In this document: one piece after another, positions 30,701-39,976 of the stretch
Position numbering within the stretch: the stretch's first letter is position 1
Layout: every line of letters starts with the position of its first letter
NCBI GenBank assembly: GCA_020633075.1
Contig: JACKEI010000002.1
Coordinates: 186,001 to 250,000 of the forward strand
Direction of reading: 5' to 3'
Length of the DNA: 64,000 bases
Source of the DNA: Sandaracinaceae bacterium
GTDB taxonomy: Bacteria > Myxococcota_A > Polyangia > Polyangiales > Houyiibacteriaceae
Translations under genes and position numbers: made by a program
The notes under the pieces: model-generated
What the model was told of the DNA's origin: nothing
What the model saw: only the letters and a program-made list of their open reading frames with translations
Databases searched by the model: none

Positions 30701-32283
30701 TGCGTCGCGCGCTCGAGGGTGGCTACCGTGGGAACCCCACCGACGGGTCCATCCGCATGGAGCTCGAGCACTGGTACCGCGAGCGCAGTGAGTACGAGGG
30801 TCTCGCCAACTACCTCGCGGCGGAGGCCGCGCGTCTGGAGGACGACGCCGACACGTCGCGTGCGCTGCTGCTCGAGGCAGCCTCCATCCAGCGCGATCAG
30901 CTCGGCAACCCCGCGGGGGCCGTGGACGTCCTGCGCGTCGCCTACGCTGCCTCGCGCTCGCTCGCGATCCTCCGCGAGCTGGTGCAGAGCCTCGAGGCGG
31001 CCGGAGACCTGGAGGGGGCGGTCCGCGAGGTCGCCGGCGCCCTCGAACGTCATCAGGAGGGCGGTCAGCAGGACGTCAAACTCGTTGCGCTCTTGCGCAT
31101 GCGCGCCGCGCTCAGCTTGAGTCGCGGAGACGCCGCAGCCGCCGTGGATGATCTCGAAGCGGCGCTCGCCACGAGTCAGGAGCTGGGGGACGACGCGCTG
31201 CAGGCCGAGGTCGAGGCGGCTCTCACGAGCGCGCTGACCGCCGCACGCGACGCCGCGGTCGCCACGGACGACCACGCGACTCGCCGCGCCGCGACGCTCC
31301 GCTTGGTGGAGCTCTACGCCGCCACCGACGCGACCGCCGCCCGCGAGGAGCTCGCCCAGTGGGTCGAGCACGACCCGAGCGACCGGGAGGCGTTGATCCG
31401 CCTCAGAGACATGGACGTGACCGCCGAACGCTGGGACGGTGTGGCTCACGACTGCGCGCGCTTGCTGGGCATCACGGAGGGCTCGGAGCAGGTCGAGGCC
31501 GCGCTGCTCCTGGCGGACGCGTCCGAGCGCGCGGGCGTCGCCCAGTACGCGAAGGAAGGGCTCGAGTACGTCTGCAGCGTGCAGCCGGGGATCCCGGCGC
31601 TGGTGGAGCGTCTGCGGGCTCTCTACGAGTCCATCGGGGCCTACCGCGAGCTGGCGGACATGCTCCTGGTAGACGCGGAGGGAGCGCCGGAAGAGGACCG
31701 CTTCGAGCTCTTCCGACGCGCTGGACGGCTGCTCATCGACGGCCTGGGGGACCCCCGCGCGGCCATCCCGGCTCTCGAGGCAGCGGCGCACATTCGCCCC
31801 GACGACCACGAGACCACGCTCTTCCTGGCGGACTCCTACATGGCGTACGACCGGCATGCCGACGCTGGCGCCTTGCTGGAGGCGGCCATCGGTCGACACA
31901 CCCGGCGGCGCACGCCGGAGCTCGCGGAGCTCCAGCAGCGCATGGCGAAGCTCGCGCTCGCGGCCGACGAGAAGGTCCTCGCGATGCAGTGGCTGCAGGC
32001 CGCCATCGAGAGCGACAAGAACAACGGCGACATCGCGTCGGAGCTCTCGCTGCTCTCGATGGAGCTGGGCGACCTCGACACGGCGCTGAGCGCCCTGCGC
32101 GCGGTGACGCTGGCGAAGACCCAGGGATCGATGTCCCGGGCGATGGCGTTCCTCTATCAGGCGCGCATCGCGCACGACCGGGGCGAAGCGCGGCGCGCGC
32201 TGCTCTGGGCGCGGAAGGCGAAGTCCGAGGATCCCGACCTGCAGGCCGCGACGGACTTCCTCGCCGAGCTGGGCGAGTCCTGA
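24709..32283 (+). CDS. Giant TPR-repeat protein
   Basis: A single uninterrupted 2524-residue reading frame is made almost entirely of Ala/Leu/Glu-rich helical pairs of TPR type. Units such as AYEAALALDPSDAHAL, AYRRALLADPSNESA and YRRVVELSPTSDAL recur, with shorter spacers between them. No signal peptide, membrane segment or catalytic domain was seen, so it is probably a cytoplasmic scaffold forming one long superhelix. Net charge is strongly acidic. ATG 24709 has AGAGGA upstream and is preferred over an in-frame start 21 codons earlier. Very long TPR proteins are common in Myxococcota, where some work in motility or secretion complexes. No such partner gene is adjacent, so the role is unknown. 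Confidence 0.92.
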   Translation: MATEETFDESASNDPTFAEASATARANPSDDAAWDALEDWAGATQRPDDVSVVYREVLKTVSSAALGGPLAQRALNFHEEWFGEDAPQIIEVLERAMDVDPHASDWAFQRLTVIYTGAERWDELFTLYDRAIASSDDDRKAGLLEEAAQTAKDFAGRSDRAVDYLRQLRVLRPDDAGVAANLERLLERAERWSDLIEFWRASLGTRTGAEAHAQRMRIAGTFLDKLGDDAGALREVKAALVEAPADAEAAVAMLERIVANEEGDADVRREALQSLKEHYTREGRATDVVRTLDTALALAADDERAALHKEAGQRLEAQGRNDEALAHYADAVLLAPQDAAAREKLRAFGEQLGAVPRVVAVLTEVADATEDGALRTALRVESAELLRATGDASAATTLLEAVLTEPALEAATALTCARNLSALYALAGRAEEHLSALERLAGLEPDPGAQRKVWAEVARAAEAQGAPDRALRAYEAALALDPSDAHALAAIVEVLEAQGRWADLVEALRRRCAAGTGWQQRQDLVRIAGIQATHLDATADAIATWTEVSEAYGESADVVDALAELYTRTEQHAALAELLGRAADREDAHLAAVRCRLGETYFTQLGDSRAAVAAYRRALLADPSNESARQGLALLADDESVRGEAVSALARSYELADEWEPLLALLDQRLALAKGDEEVVELLTEAARLQEQRAGAKSAALASMCRVIALRPFDRRAEAEVMRLAEEAEQPLAAATALEAAAQAAEGDADRRAALLEQAAILFEEKLGDHAAALGAYTGALSAMPRSATFADAVVRLGPLAGEGAEDVVEMSLQAVCEGEPPTGHLRLLAGLQRRNPGRALYDTLLRISEREPADLAGLHEAARLADETLHDAELARTTYASLYERAAGLLRRAGAEVDDAVVTIAAAAVRRLVALYHDASATQDEIAIQLEAAKLPLEATERLAFRRAAAALAAQAGDRDTAIEQYRLVHAAAPADTEATDALSRLLTEAKRHPELLELCQEELANTQDQARRLHLRLEIARLVAAIEASGGRLEALRKNLEEVPGHEASIAMLASVYEAQGRHADLADMLAAQANQADSERARALFERAARIAEQQLHDDERALESYRRVVELSPTSDALDALARIHEGRGEYAAAARWLERRLSLASEGESASISRRLAKALFQAGRDERAAEVLEAARARAPQDAEVRDLLANHYRKTEALEPLARLLSDAALGTSDSAAALRYVREAAEIFCDRLETPGAAVAVLTRGVELDPEDKELALKLADGLRAGGQLDQARTTLEALIESYGRRRSAERAAVHHRLGLVAREQGDLPAAIEQLELATKMAMASAPILQTLGDLAREAGDLDRAEKAYRTLLMAVRRRGADEEVDVGVGEVLFELHAIAAARSDETQARELRESALEAAGSSDAEALRFGRALVARGDAALALEGLRRRTAAVDDTPENAASSAALRAALGDVLAGPLGRGEEALAEYLRALSADSTVAPLHKKTRALARELGKTSLYVTALEASVDACRREEDAEHSGELLLRLGRVIAEDLGEPQRAGETFRRAEEALADPTRAWLALARLEDGAGDLREQTRVLEALVEAESVPQVDRVDALYRLAAIELGADGDVEAGVANLRKAFSLDPRYDQAGELLADVARRDPSVASVMAFYEEVARGSGDESSVLDFLSLRSTRPDATLPQVREGVERAASANDIERMEAFLARAVEIARATEDAAAVRWALLLTSERREARGDVRGALESLKEAAESAEGDEARELRLRVATAARQEGGDLALAAEAYEELLVDEPVDPTLWEPLLEVYAQQGEIDRLNDRVSALIDALLEPKLRNRARMVKGRFLAQVEGREYDAVDVLRNVLDEEPDHSEAAALLTELYERSGYDEDLVELLHRQLDAARDNSDLEVIAAASLKLGGLLEKVERLDAMEIYRRALEWVPAERPIVEALLRLHGDSDDPRELTELRERLLATEQGAAASSMARQVYKEWQALGDEDGMRRALEGGYRGNPTDGSIRMELEHWYRERSEYEGLANYLAAEAARLEDDADTSRALLLEAASIQRDQLGNPAGAVDVLRVAYAASRSLAILRELVQSLEAAGDLEGAVREVAGALERHQEGGQQDVKLVALLRMRAALSLSRGDAAAAVDDLEAALATSQELGDDALQAEVEAALTSALTAARDAAVATDDHATRRAATLRLVELYAATDATAAREELAQWVEHDPSDREALIRLRDMDVTAERWDGVAHDCARLLGITEGSEQVEAALLLADASERAGVAQYAKEGLEYVCSVQPGIPALVERLRALYESIGAYRELADMLLVDAEGAPEEDRFELFRRAGRLLIDGLGDPRAAIPALEAAAHIRPDDHETTLFLADSYMAYDRHADAGALLEAAIGRHTRRRTPELAELQQRMAKLALAADEKVLAMQWLQAAIESDKNNGDIASELSLLSMELGDLDTALSALRAVTLAKTQGSMSRAMAFLYQARIAHDRGEARRALLWARKAKSEDPDLQAATDFLAELGES

Positions 32284-32297
32284 CGCGGAGGCCGGCG

Positions 32298-32329
32298 GGC
32301 CGAGAGCGGTTCCGGAATCGCTCTCGGCC
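32298..32329 (+). terminator. Strong hairpin after the TPR gene
   Basis: GGCCGAGAGCG pairs perfectly with CGCTCTCGGCC (11 bp) around a 10-base loop, in the 66-base gap before glpK. No T-tract follows, so it may slow or attenuate transcription into glpK rather than end it completely. Confidence 0.55.
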
Positions 32330-32349
32330 TGCTACGCTGCGCGTCTACT

Positions 32350-33845
<1,496 letters not shown>

Positions 33846-33849
<4 letters not shown>

Positions 33850-34496
33850 CGAACGAAGCTCCCGACACCGCGCCCGTGCCCGTCGCGTGGGAGGCCCTCG
33901 AAGACGCCTTCGAGAACAACTCACCCGAAGTCCACAGCTACCTGCAGCTCGAGACCGGCGAGGTCCTGCGCATCGTGGACGGCGTCGCAGACCCGGCGAT
34001 GCACGCGCGGGTCATCGCCGAGCCGACCTATCTGCGCATCGACCCGGTCTCGTCGCGCGAGCAGTACCGCTGGATGGAGCGCTTCATCGCCACGGTGGAC
34101 GACCTGGAGCTGCGCCACGACCTGCTGGCGGCCATCGACGGCAAAGGTGCGTTTCGCCGCTTCAAGGACGCGCTCATGGGTCACCCCGTGGATCGCGAGC
34201 GTTGGTTCACGTTCCGCTCGGAGCGCCTGCGCGCGTGCATGGAGGCCTGGCTCACCACGCACGGGATCACGGCGGCCGAGCGCCCCGCCTGGCGCGTACC
34301 GGAGGCGGTGCCCGGCACCGAAGACGCCGGTCAGACGGCGTCCGCCACCCTCGCCGGAGGGGCGCCTCCGGCGGTCATGACGTCGGTCCTCGCGGCGCTC
34401 ACGTCCAGCGAGACAGAGATGGTGCATGCCTTCGCGGCGTTCCTGATCTCGAGGCGGAGTCGCTCGGCGCCGACCGTCGAGCCGTCGGAGGACTGA
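33846..34496 (+). CDS. UPF0158 family protein
   Basis: The 216-residue product matches the UPF0158 pattern: VPVAWEALEDAFENN, the conserved RIDPVSSREQYRWMERFI, then GKGAFRRFKDAL and RERWFTFR. The family's function is not known. The C-terminal ~60 residues (from about 160) are Ala/Thr-rich and probably variable. Its ATG overlaps the glpK stop (ATGA) and its own stop lies 4 bases before the next gene, so glpK, this gene and the SurA-like gene form one tight operon. Confidence 0.85.
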
Positions 34497-34500
34497 GCCC

Positions 34501-35253
34501 ATGGCCCGCGCGACGCGTCGTGGGCGGTGGAACTCTCGGCACGTCGAGGGACTCCCCCGCGAGCGCTCGTGGCGCAGCTTGGCGCTCGCGCTGAGCGTGC
34601 TGTGGGCGAGCGCCGCGTGCGGACATGCCCACGCACAGGCGACGACCTACCGCGTCGAAGGCATCGCGGCGGTCGTCGGGGAGATCGGGGCCGACCAGAC
34701 CATCATCCTCCTGAGCGACGTCGACCTCCGCGCGCGCATGCACCTCGCGGGGCGCTCCGAGGGGGACGCGCTGCCGCTCGGGCCCCTTCCGCGCGACCTG
34801 ATGATCGCCACGCTCGACGAGCTCGTGGGTGAGACCCTGATCGCGATGGAGGCCGCTCGCGTGCAGATCGGCGACCCGAGCGAGCGTGACATCGCGCGTG
34901 AGCGTGCGCGCCTGGCCACGCTGGCGGGTGGTCCGGCGCGTCTCAGCGAGCTGCTCGCGGCGCTCGGCGTCGACCCGTCTGAGGTCGAACTGGCTGCGCT
35001 CCGCCGGGCGAGCGTGGCCGTCTTCCTCGTGGCCAACCTGGACGCGAGCGTCCCCTCCGACCCCGAGGTCGAGCGTGTCTACGACACCGGGCGTCATCCT
35101 TTTGCGGACTTGCCGCTAGAGGACGCGCGCGAGCTGCTGCGCGCCTACCTGATGCAGTCTCGTCTCGAGACGGCTGTGGCCCGCTGGGTCACCACGCTCC
35201 GGCAGCGCGTCTCGGTCCGTGTGCACCCCGACTTCGAGCGCGTCGATTCATAG
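34501..35253 (+). CDS. Secreted SurA-N-like protein lacking a PPIase domain
   Basis: The 250-residue product has an Arg-rich n-region, a hydrophobic segment (LALALSVLWASAACGHAHAQA) and a probable signal peptidase site, so it is exported. The mature part (EGIAAVVG, then ILLSDVDLRAR, then ATLDELVGETLI) follows the pattern of the N-terminal chaperone domain of SurA/PpiD-type proteins, including the helical segment EVELAALRRASVAVFL. No parvulin PPIase domain follows. It may act as a periplasmic chaperone; this is family inference at moderate certainty. It is the last gene of the glpK operon. Confidence 0.65.
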   Translation: MARATRRGRWNSRHVEGLPRERSWRSLALALSVLWASAACGHAHAQATTYRVEGIAAVVGEIGADQTIILLSDVDLRARMHLAGRSEGDALPLGPLPRDLMIATLDELVGETLIAMEAARVQIGDPSERDIARERARLATLAGGPARLSELLAALGVDPSEVELAALRRASVAVFLVANLDASVPSDPEVERVYDTGRHPFADLPLEDARELLRAYLMQSRLETAVARWVTTLRQRVSVRVHPDFERVDS

Positions 35254-35273
35254 CGCTCGTCTCGACGGCGCTA
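35251..35273. terminator. Hairpin carrying the stop codons of both convergent genes
   Basis: TAGCGC-T-CGTC folds on GACG-GCGCTA with one bulged T and a 2-base loop. The left end TAG is the stop of the plus-strand gene. The right end CTA is, read on the other strand, the TAG stop of the minus-strand gene. It can serve as a terminator in both directions. Confidence 0.55.
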
Positions 35274-36770
35274 CGGCTCCACCGCGTAGCGGTCGAACCA
35301 GACGCTGCGAAAGCGCAGGGTCGGGTCGAGGGCCCGCTTGGCGGCCACGAAGGCGTCGAAGGAGGGGTAGCTGCGGCGGAGCTGCTCCGGCGTCGCGTGC
35401 GGCCGGTAGGGGAGGTAGTACGTGCCGCCGTGTGCCAACGCGGCGTCGGTGAGTGAGCGGCTCAGCGCCTGCTGTCGTTGGTCACCATCGGCGTCGAGGG
35501 AGTCGTGGAAGAACATGACCACGGCGAGGACGTCTTCGCGCGCGTAGGGAAGTGCGCTCGTCGCGTCCGCAGACACGCTGCGGATGGTCATGTTCAGCGC
35601 GTCGGCGTCTTGGGCGCGCAGGATGCTCCGCACGTCGCCGAGGAAGCGTCCCAGCCTGGACGGGGGCACGAAGTACTCGTGGAGCACGTCTACGCGGCCG
35701 ACGCGCCCGTTCAGGAACCACTCGGCCGACTCGTGCTGGATGGAGGTCCGCAGCCGCGTCCCTCCGGCTTCGCCGCCGAAGTAGCGCTCCAGCGTCCAGC
35801 GCAGCTCGCGTCCATACGGCGACCGGCTCTGTCCGCGGAAGACCGCGCGCGCGAGCGGCCCGGCGCGTGACTCCTCGAGCGGACCGCTCGGCGCGTCTCC
35901 GGTCGGCTCGAAGCGCGTGAAGAGCGCGGTTCGCAGCAGCTCGTCGTCCGTCATGGCCAGGCGCGCATACGCGAACTCCGCCCCGCTACGCCGGGCTGCC
36001 GCGAACTCTCTGGCGACTTGGTCGGCATCCACGACCACGGTGTGGGATCGGTAGCGGGCGTTCGGGACCGTCTCGAGAGTGGCCTCGAGGACGACGCCGA
36101 ACAGCCCGTAGCCACCGATGACGTGGCGGAAGAGAAGGGCGTTGTCGTCTGGCGTGGCGGTCACGACGCTTCCATCGGCGAGCATCACGCGGAGCGCGGT
36201 GACCGTGCTGCCGACCGGGCCACGCCCGAGCTGCCAGCCGTGCGCGTTCACGCTCAGGCTGCCGCCCACCGTGAAGTCGTCGTTGGACTGCATGACGGCG
36301 ACGGAGCGGCCGTGCGCGTGCAGGACCGGGACGACATCCGCCCACCGTGTCCCGCCGCACACCGTCACGAGCGTGGTCCGCGGGTCGTAGCGCACGCAGG
36401 TGAACGCGCTCGCGTCCACGAAGACGCCACCGCGCGTCAGGGTCTGTCCGCCGCTCGAGTGCCGCGCGCCCCCAACGGAGACGGGCAGGCCTGCGGTCGT
36501 GGGGTCCGAGAGCGCCTGCCGCAGCAGCTCGATCGCCGCGTCTACCGGGGGGCGCAGGCGCACCACGCGGGCTGGCGTGGCCTGGTCGTGGCCTCCGAAG
36601 TCCGTCACGACCGCGCCGTCCGAAACGGGCGCGCGCGAGAGCGACTCTCCGTCACTCTGGGCGACACGACCGAGGTGCCAGCCCGCGCGGAGGAGCGGCG
36701 CGAGCACCAGCGTGGCGGCCACGAGCAGCGCGGCACGCAGGATACGGGCTCGACGACTCTTCGTGGCCAT
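35271..36770 (-). CDS. Membrane-anchored FAD-linked oxidoreductase
   Basis: The 499-residue product begins with a basic stretch and one hydrophobic helix (ILRAALLVAATLVLAPLL), so it is either membrane-anchored or exported. Residues about 75-250 form a PCMH/FAD_binding_4 domain. VSVGGARHSSGGQT includes a His placed like the covalent-FAD His of aldonolactone oxidases. It also has VTVCGGTRWADVVPVL, GGSLSVNAHGWQLGRG and VIGGYGLFGVVLEATL. The C-terminal half is the substrate cap region. Similar enzymes oxidise sugar lactones or alcohols; the substrate is unknown. ATG 36770 is chosen over an upstream in-frame start because the anchor begins there. It is divergent from the next lipoprotein. Confidence 0.87.
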   Translation of the reverse strand: MATKSRRARILRAALLVAATLVLAPLLRAGWHLGRVAQSDGESLSRAPVSDGAVVTDFGGHDQATPARVVRLRPPVDAAIELLRQALSDPTTAGLPVSVGGARHSSGGQTLTRGGVFVDASAFTCVRYDPRTTLVTVCGGTRWADVVPVLHAHGRSVAVMQSNDDFTVGGSLSVNAHGWQLGRGPVGSTVTALRVMLADGSVVTATPDDNALLFRHVIGGYGLFGVVLEATLETVPNARYRSHTVVVDADQVAREFAAARRSGAEFAYARLAMTDDELLRTALFTRFEPTGDAPSGPLEESRAGPLARAVFRGQSRSPYGRELRWTLERYFGGEAGGTRLRTSIQHESAEWFLNGRVGRVDVLHEYFVPPSRLGRFLGDVRSILRAQDADALNMTIRSVSADATSALPYAREDVLAVVMFFHDSLDADGDQRQQALSRSLTDAALAHGGTYYLPYRPHATPEQLRRSYPSFDAFVAAKRALDPTLRFRSVWFDRYAVEP

Positions 36771-36830
36771 ATGGGCGAGTGTAGGCGCTGGGCGCGAGAC
36801 GCGTCGCCGGAGTTCCGCTAGCATGAGCCG

Positions 36831-37373
36831 ATGATCACGCTCGCGCCCTCGCGGTCCTCCCTGATCCTCTTGGCTGTGCTGACCAGCGCGTTGCTGGGCT
36901 GCGGCGGCGACGAGACACCCGCGAACGCGAGCTCCGCCGCGGCTCCGACTCCTCCTCCGGGTGCGCCGGGCGCCTCACCGGCGAGCGCCACCCCACCACC
37001 CGCGGGGCCCACGGCCACGCCCGTGCCTCCCGCCGCTCCTGCGCTGCCGGCGCCCGTCCCGCCCGCCTCGTGGCACACCACCATGGGCGAGCTGACCGTG
37101 GACGGAACGACCGTGCGCGACGTGTCGGCCACCTGCGGCATGTTCGCCATGATGCCCGTGGTGCAGGTCATGGCGGGCGCGACCGCCGGCTGTGCGGAGC
37201 GCAGCGGCGTGCAGCTCGCGGCTCAGTTCGAGGGCGGGCGCCTGGTCGCTCTCGAGGCTACGGGCGAGGGGGCTGCGTGCGTCCGCGACGCCGTCATCGC
37301 CGCCACCACCAGCGTGAGCTGCCAGTTCCAGTTCACCTTTGGCGACGCTGCTCCGGCAGCCCCCGCCCCTTGA
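36831..37373 (+). CDS. Small Pro-rich lipoprotein
   Basis: The 180-residue product has a signal peptide with lipobox LLGC, then a long Ala/Pro linker (about 30-75) of the type that spans the peptidoglycan. It ends in a compact C-terminal domain of about 95 residues (MGELTVDGTTVRDVSATCGMFA and following) with four cysteines. This domain is not recognised. A Pro-rich tail closes it. It is convergent with the thioesterase gene. Confidence 0.8.
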   Translation: MITLAPSRSSLILLAVLTSALLGCGGDETPANASSAAAPTPPPGAPGASPASATPPPAGPTATPVPPAAPALPAPVPPASWHTTMGELTVDGTTVRDVSATCGMFAMMPVVQVMAGATAGCAERSGVQLAAQFEGGRLVALEATGEGAACVRDAVIAATTSVSCQFQFTFGDAAPAAPAP

Positions 37374-37395
37374 CCGGGACCGGCCAGGGGACCGC

Positions 37396-37809
37396 TCAGG
37401 GACGGCACGCGGCCGCCACCTCGGGGGGCAGCCGGATGGCGCGCATCTTCTCGAGGTCGATGCAGGCCAGCGTCAGCTGCGCTTCGAGCAGGACCGTGTC
37501 GCCGCGCAGGACGCGGTAGTCGAAGAGCATCGTCGCGCGCTGCGTCTCCACGCGCACCTCGATGTCCAGCAGGTCGTCGAAGCGCGCCGGGCGCAAGAAG
37601 CGCATGGTCGCCCGCGCCACGGCCATCCCGATGCGCTGCCCTTGCTCGAGCGCCGCGAAGTCCAGCCCTCGCTCGCGCAGGTAGTCCGCGCGCGCGTCTT
37701 CGAGGTAGCGCATGTACACGGCGTGGTGGATGACACCGCTCTGGTCGGTGTCTCCGTAGCCGGTGCGCAGCCGGTAGACGTGCGGCGCGTGCGCGGGGGC
37801 GTCGGACAT
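37396..37809 (-). CDS. YbgC/4HBT-family acyl thioesterase
   Basis: The 137-residue product has a single hot-dog domain with YGDTDQSGVIHHAVYMRYLEDAR, where Asp22 corresponds to the catalytic Asp of the YbgC/4-hydroxybenzoyl-CoA thioesterase family. It hydrolyses acyl-CoA or acyl-ACP. Its ATG overlaps the stop of the acyl carrier protein gene by one base (TGATG). Translational coupling makes it likely that the enzyme acts on that carrier protein, either releasing the product or editing wrong chains. Confidence 0.92.
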   Translation of the reverse strand: MSDAPAHAPHVYRLRTGYGDTDQSGVIHHAVYMRYLEDARADYLRERGLDFAALEQGQRIGMAVARATMRFLRPARFDDLLDIEVRVETQRATMLFDYRVLRGDTVLLEAQLTLACIDLEKMRAIRLPPEVAAACRP

Positions 37810-38042
37810 CAGGCCGCGAGCTTGGCGCGGACCTTCTCGTAGACGGCGTTGAGCGTCACCAGGTCCTGCAGCTCTTCTTCGGGCATGCTGATGCCGTACT
37901 TGCGCTCGACGTCGGCCACGATCTCGATGGCCATCATGCTGTCGATGCCGAGGTCGGCGAACTTCGCGTCGTCGGGCACTTCGTCGATCTCGGCGACCTC
38001 GGCGACGATCTCGCGAAGGGCTTCTTTGAGTTCCTGGGACAT
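37809..38042 (-). CDS. Dedicated acyl carrier protein
   Basis: This 77-residue acidic helical protein has LGIDSMMAIEIV, with Ser35 of the DSM motif as the 4'-phosphopantetheine site. It is more divergent than housekeeping AcpP (which usually has DSLD) and sits between the FAAL gene, 64 bases upstream, and the thioesterase. It is therefore a specialised carrier to which the acyl-AMP ligase would load a fatty acid. Confidence 0.95.
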   Translation of the reverse strand: MSQELKEALREIVAEVAEIDEVPDDAKFADLGIDSMMAIEIVADVERKYGISMPEEELQDLVTLNAVYEKVRAKLAA

Positions 38043-38106
38043 GGTCTCGTCGCTTTCCTGGTCTCGCGGGGTCTCTCGGGGTGCGGCCGGCGGCGCGCGC
38101 CCGGCG

Positions 38107-39810
38107 CTATTCTGCGTCGTGCTCGGGCAACTGGCCAGCTTCGAACAGCTGCTTGGTCTTGCGTCGCTGGGCCTTGCCGCTGCTCGTCTTCGGTAGCTCG
38201 CCCAGCGGCACGATGGCGATGTGCCCGGGCACCAAGCCGAACTCCTCGGTCACACGGCGCTTGATCTGCTCGCGCAGCTCGGCGGCGTCCGCGCGGTTGG
38301 CCTCGGCCGCGATGACCAACGACTCCTGCCCGTCCATGTCCACCGAGAAGGCGAAGACGTTGCCGCGCCGTACGCCGGGCAGCTCGCCGACGGACCACTC
38401 GATGTCCTGCGGGTAGTGGTTGGCCCCGCGGATGATGATCAGGTCCTTGAGCCGTCCGCAGATGTACAGGTTGCCGTCGGCCACGTAGCCGAGGTCGCCC
38501 GTCTGCAGCCAGCCGTCGATCAGCGCCTCGCGCGTGGCCTCTTCGTTCTCGAAGTAGCCCGGCGTCACGCTGGGGCCGCGCACCACCACCTGGCCCACCT
38601 GCCGCTCGGGCAGCGGCTCGCCTGCCTCGTTCACGATGCGCAGCTCGTGGCCGGGGAAGGGCACGCCACAGCTCATCAGCTCCAGGACCGCCGGGTCGTC
38701 TGGGTCGGCGTCGGCCGGAGCGGGGGTCGCGAGGCCCGCGCGCATGGCGGCGGCGTCCACCTTGTCCACCACCATCTCGGTGCCGCAGGGGTGGAAGGTG
38801 ATCGCCAGCGTGCTCTCGGCCATGCCGTAGCTCGGGAGGAACGCGTTCGACTTGAAGCCTGCCGGCGCGAAGCGCTCCGCGAACGCGCGCAGCGTCTTCG
38901 GGCGGATGGGCTCGGCGCCGCTGCCGACCACGCGCAGCTTGCTGAGGTCCAGCGCGGCCAGGTCCTTGTCCTTCGTGCGCTTCACCACGAGGTCGAAGGC
39001 GAAGTTGGGCGCGTAGGTGATGGTCGCGCCGATGCGGCTGATGGTCTCGAGCCACAGCCCCGGCGCGCGCGCGAAGAGCTCCGTGGGCAGGATGGTGGGG
39101 GGAATGTCGAAGAGCAGCGTCGCGAGCACGAAGCCGATCAGCCCCATGTCGTGATAGAGGGGCAGCCAGCTGACGGCCTTGTCCTGGTCGTTTCGCTTGA
39201 GCCCGTGCTCGTTCATGAACGACTGCGTGTTCGCGACCAGGTTGCCGTGCGTCACCACCACGCCCTTGGGCTTGTTGGTGGAGCCGCTGGTGAACTGCAG
39301 AAAGCAGATGTCTTCGTGGGTGATGGGCGGCAGGGCCCAGCCCGCGGGGGGACAGGGATCGGTCTCGAAGGTGTGGGTGACGTCGAGGATGTTCTCGACG
39401 CCGCAGTCGTGCTCCCGCACGCGCTCGACGACGCTCTGGTTGGCTTCCATGCAGAACACCACGCGCGCCCCGGAGGTGCGGATGATGTGCGCGAGGATGT
39501 CGACGTAGGCGTCCGCGTTCTTGAAGCTGGCGCGTGGGAAGATGGGCACGGGCACCACTCCCGCGGCGACGGCGCCGAGGAAGGTGAGCACGAACTCGTG
39601 CGGCTCGGGCAGCACGAGGGCGACGCGCTGTCCTGGCTGTAGGCCCAGCTCGGCGAGCTTTCCGGCGCGGCGATGGACCTCGGCTTCCATCTCTTCGTAC
39701 GGGTAGTAGCGCTCCGTTCGGTCGCGCCCGATGAAGGTGAAGCCGCGCCCCTCGCCCCGGGGGACGCGGGCCAGCGCGCTGACGAGCGTGAGCGATCTGT
39801 CCAGCTGCAT
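38107..39810 (-). CDS. Fatty acyl-AMP ligase (FAAL)
   Basis: FAALs activate free fatty acids as acyl-adenylates and pass them to carrier proteins instead of CoA. The 567-residue protein has the adenylation motif FTSGSTNKPKG at 173-183, then SWLPLYHDMGLIG, PSYGMAEST and LQTGDLGY, and ends in a C-terminal lid with LPKTSSGKAQRRK. The YHDMGL block and similarity along the N-terminal domain are typical of FAALs, as is the adjacency to a small ACP. It is the first gene of the minus arm of the biosynthetic locus, and its start region faces the ketosynthase gene across a 166-base shared promoter. Confidence 0.93.
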   Translation of the reverse strand: MQLDRSLTLVSALARVPRGEGRGFTFIGRDRTERYYPYEEMEAEVHRRAGKLAELGLQPGQRVALVLPEPHEFVLTFLGAVAAGVVPVPIFPRASFKNADAYVDILAHIIRTSGARVVFCMEANQSVVERVREHDCGVENILDVTHTFETDPCPPAGWALPPITHEDICFLQFTSGSTNKPKGVVVTHGNLVANTQSFMNEHGLKRNDQDKAVSWLPLYHDMGLIGFVLATLLFDIPPTILPTELFARAPGLWLETISRIGATITYAPNFAFDLVVKRTKDKDLAALDLSKLRVVGSGAEPIRPKTLRAFAERFAPAGFKSNAFLPSYGMAESTLAITFHPCGTEMVVDKVDAAAMRAGLATPAPADADPDDPAVLELMSCGVPFPGHELRIVNEAGEPLPERQVGQVVVRGPSVTPGYFENEEATREALIDGWLQTGDLGYVADGNLYICGRLKDLIIIRGANHYPQDIEWSVGELPGVRRGNVFAFSVDMDGQESLVIAAEANRADAAELREQIKRRVTEEFGLVPGHIAIVPLGELPKTSSGKAQRRKTKQLFEAGQLPEHDAE

Positions 39811-39892
39811 GGTGGGGCGTCATAGGGCGCCAGCGCGCGGGCTGTCAAGCGGACGGTGGTCGTCCAAGTGCGCGAGATGTCGTTGGAAAAAC

Positions 39893-39927
39893 GGCCAGAC
39901 GGCCAGTTGAAAACCGACCGTCTGGCC
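39893..39927. promoter_or_regulatory. Operator-like inverted repeat in divergent promoter
   Basis: GGCCAGACGG (39893-39902) and CCGTCTGGCC (39918-39927) are perfect 10-bp inverted repeats around a 15-base AT-richer spacer. Within the left arm the octamer ACGGCCAG is repeated in tandem. It is located centrally between the FAAL and ketosynthase start codons, where one regulator could control both arms. No regulator gene is seen in the locus. A transcription-termination hairpin is unlikely here because both genes point away. Confidence 0.65.
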
Positions 39928-39976
39928 AGGCCGCGTGGCTTGCGCGAGGTCGCGTCAGCGGGCTATAGCCCCCGCC

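Noticed and set aside
25864..32175. 2103-codon minus-strand frame opposite the TPR gene
   Set aside because: It is an antisense shadow of the repetitive Ala/Glu-rich gene; its product is Leu/Arg/Gly/Val-rich without domains, while the plus strand shows clear TPR units.
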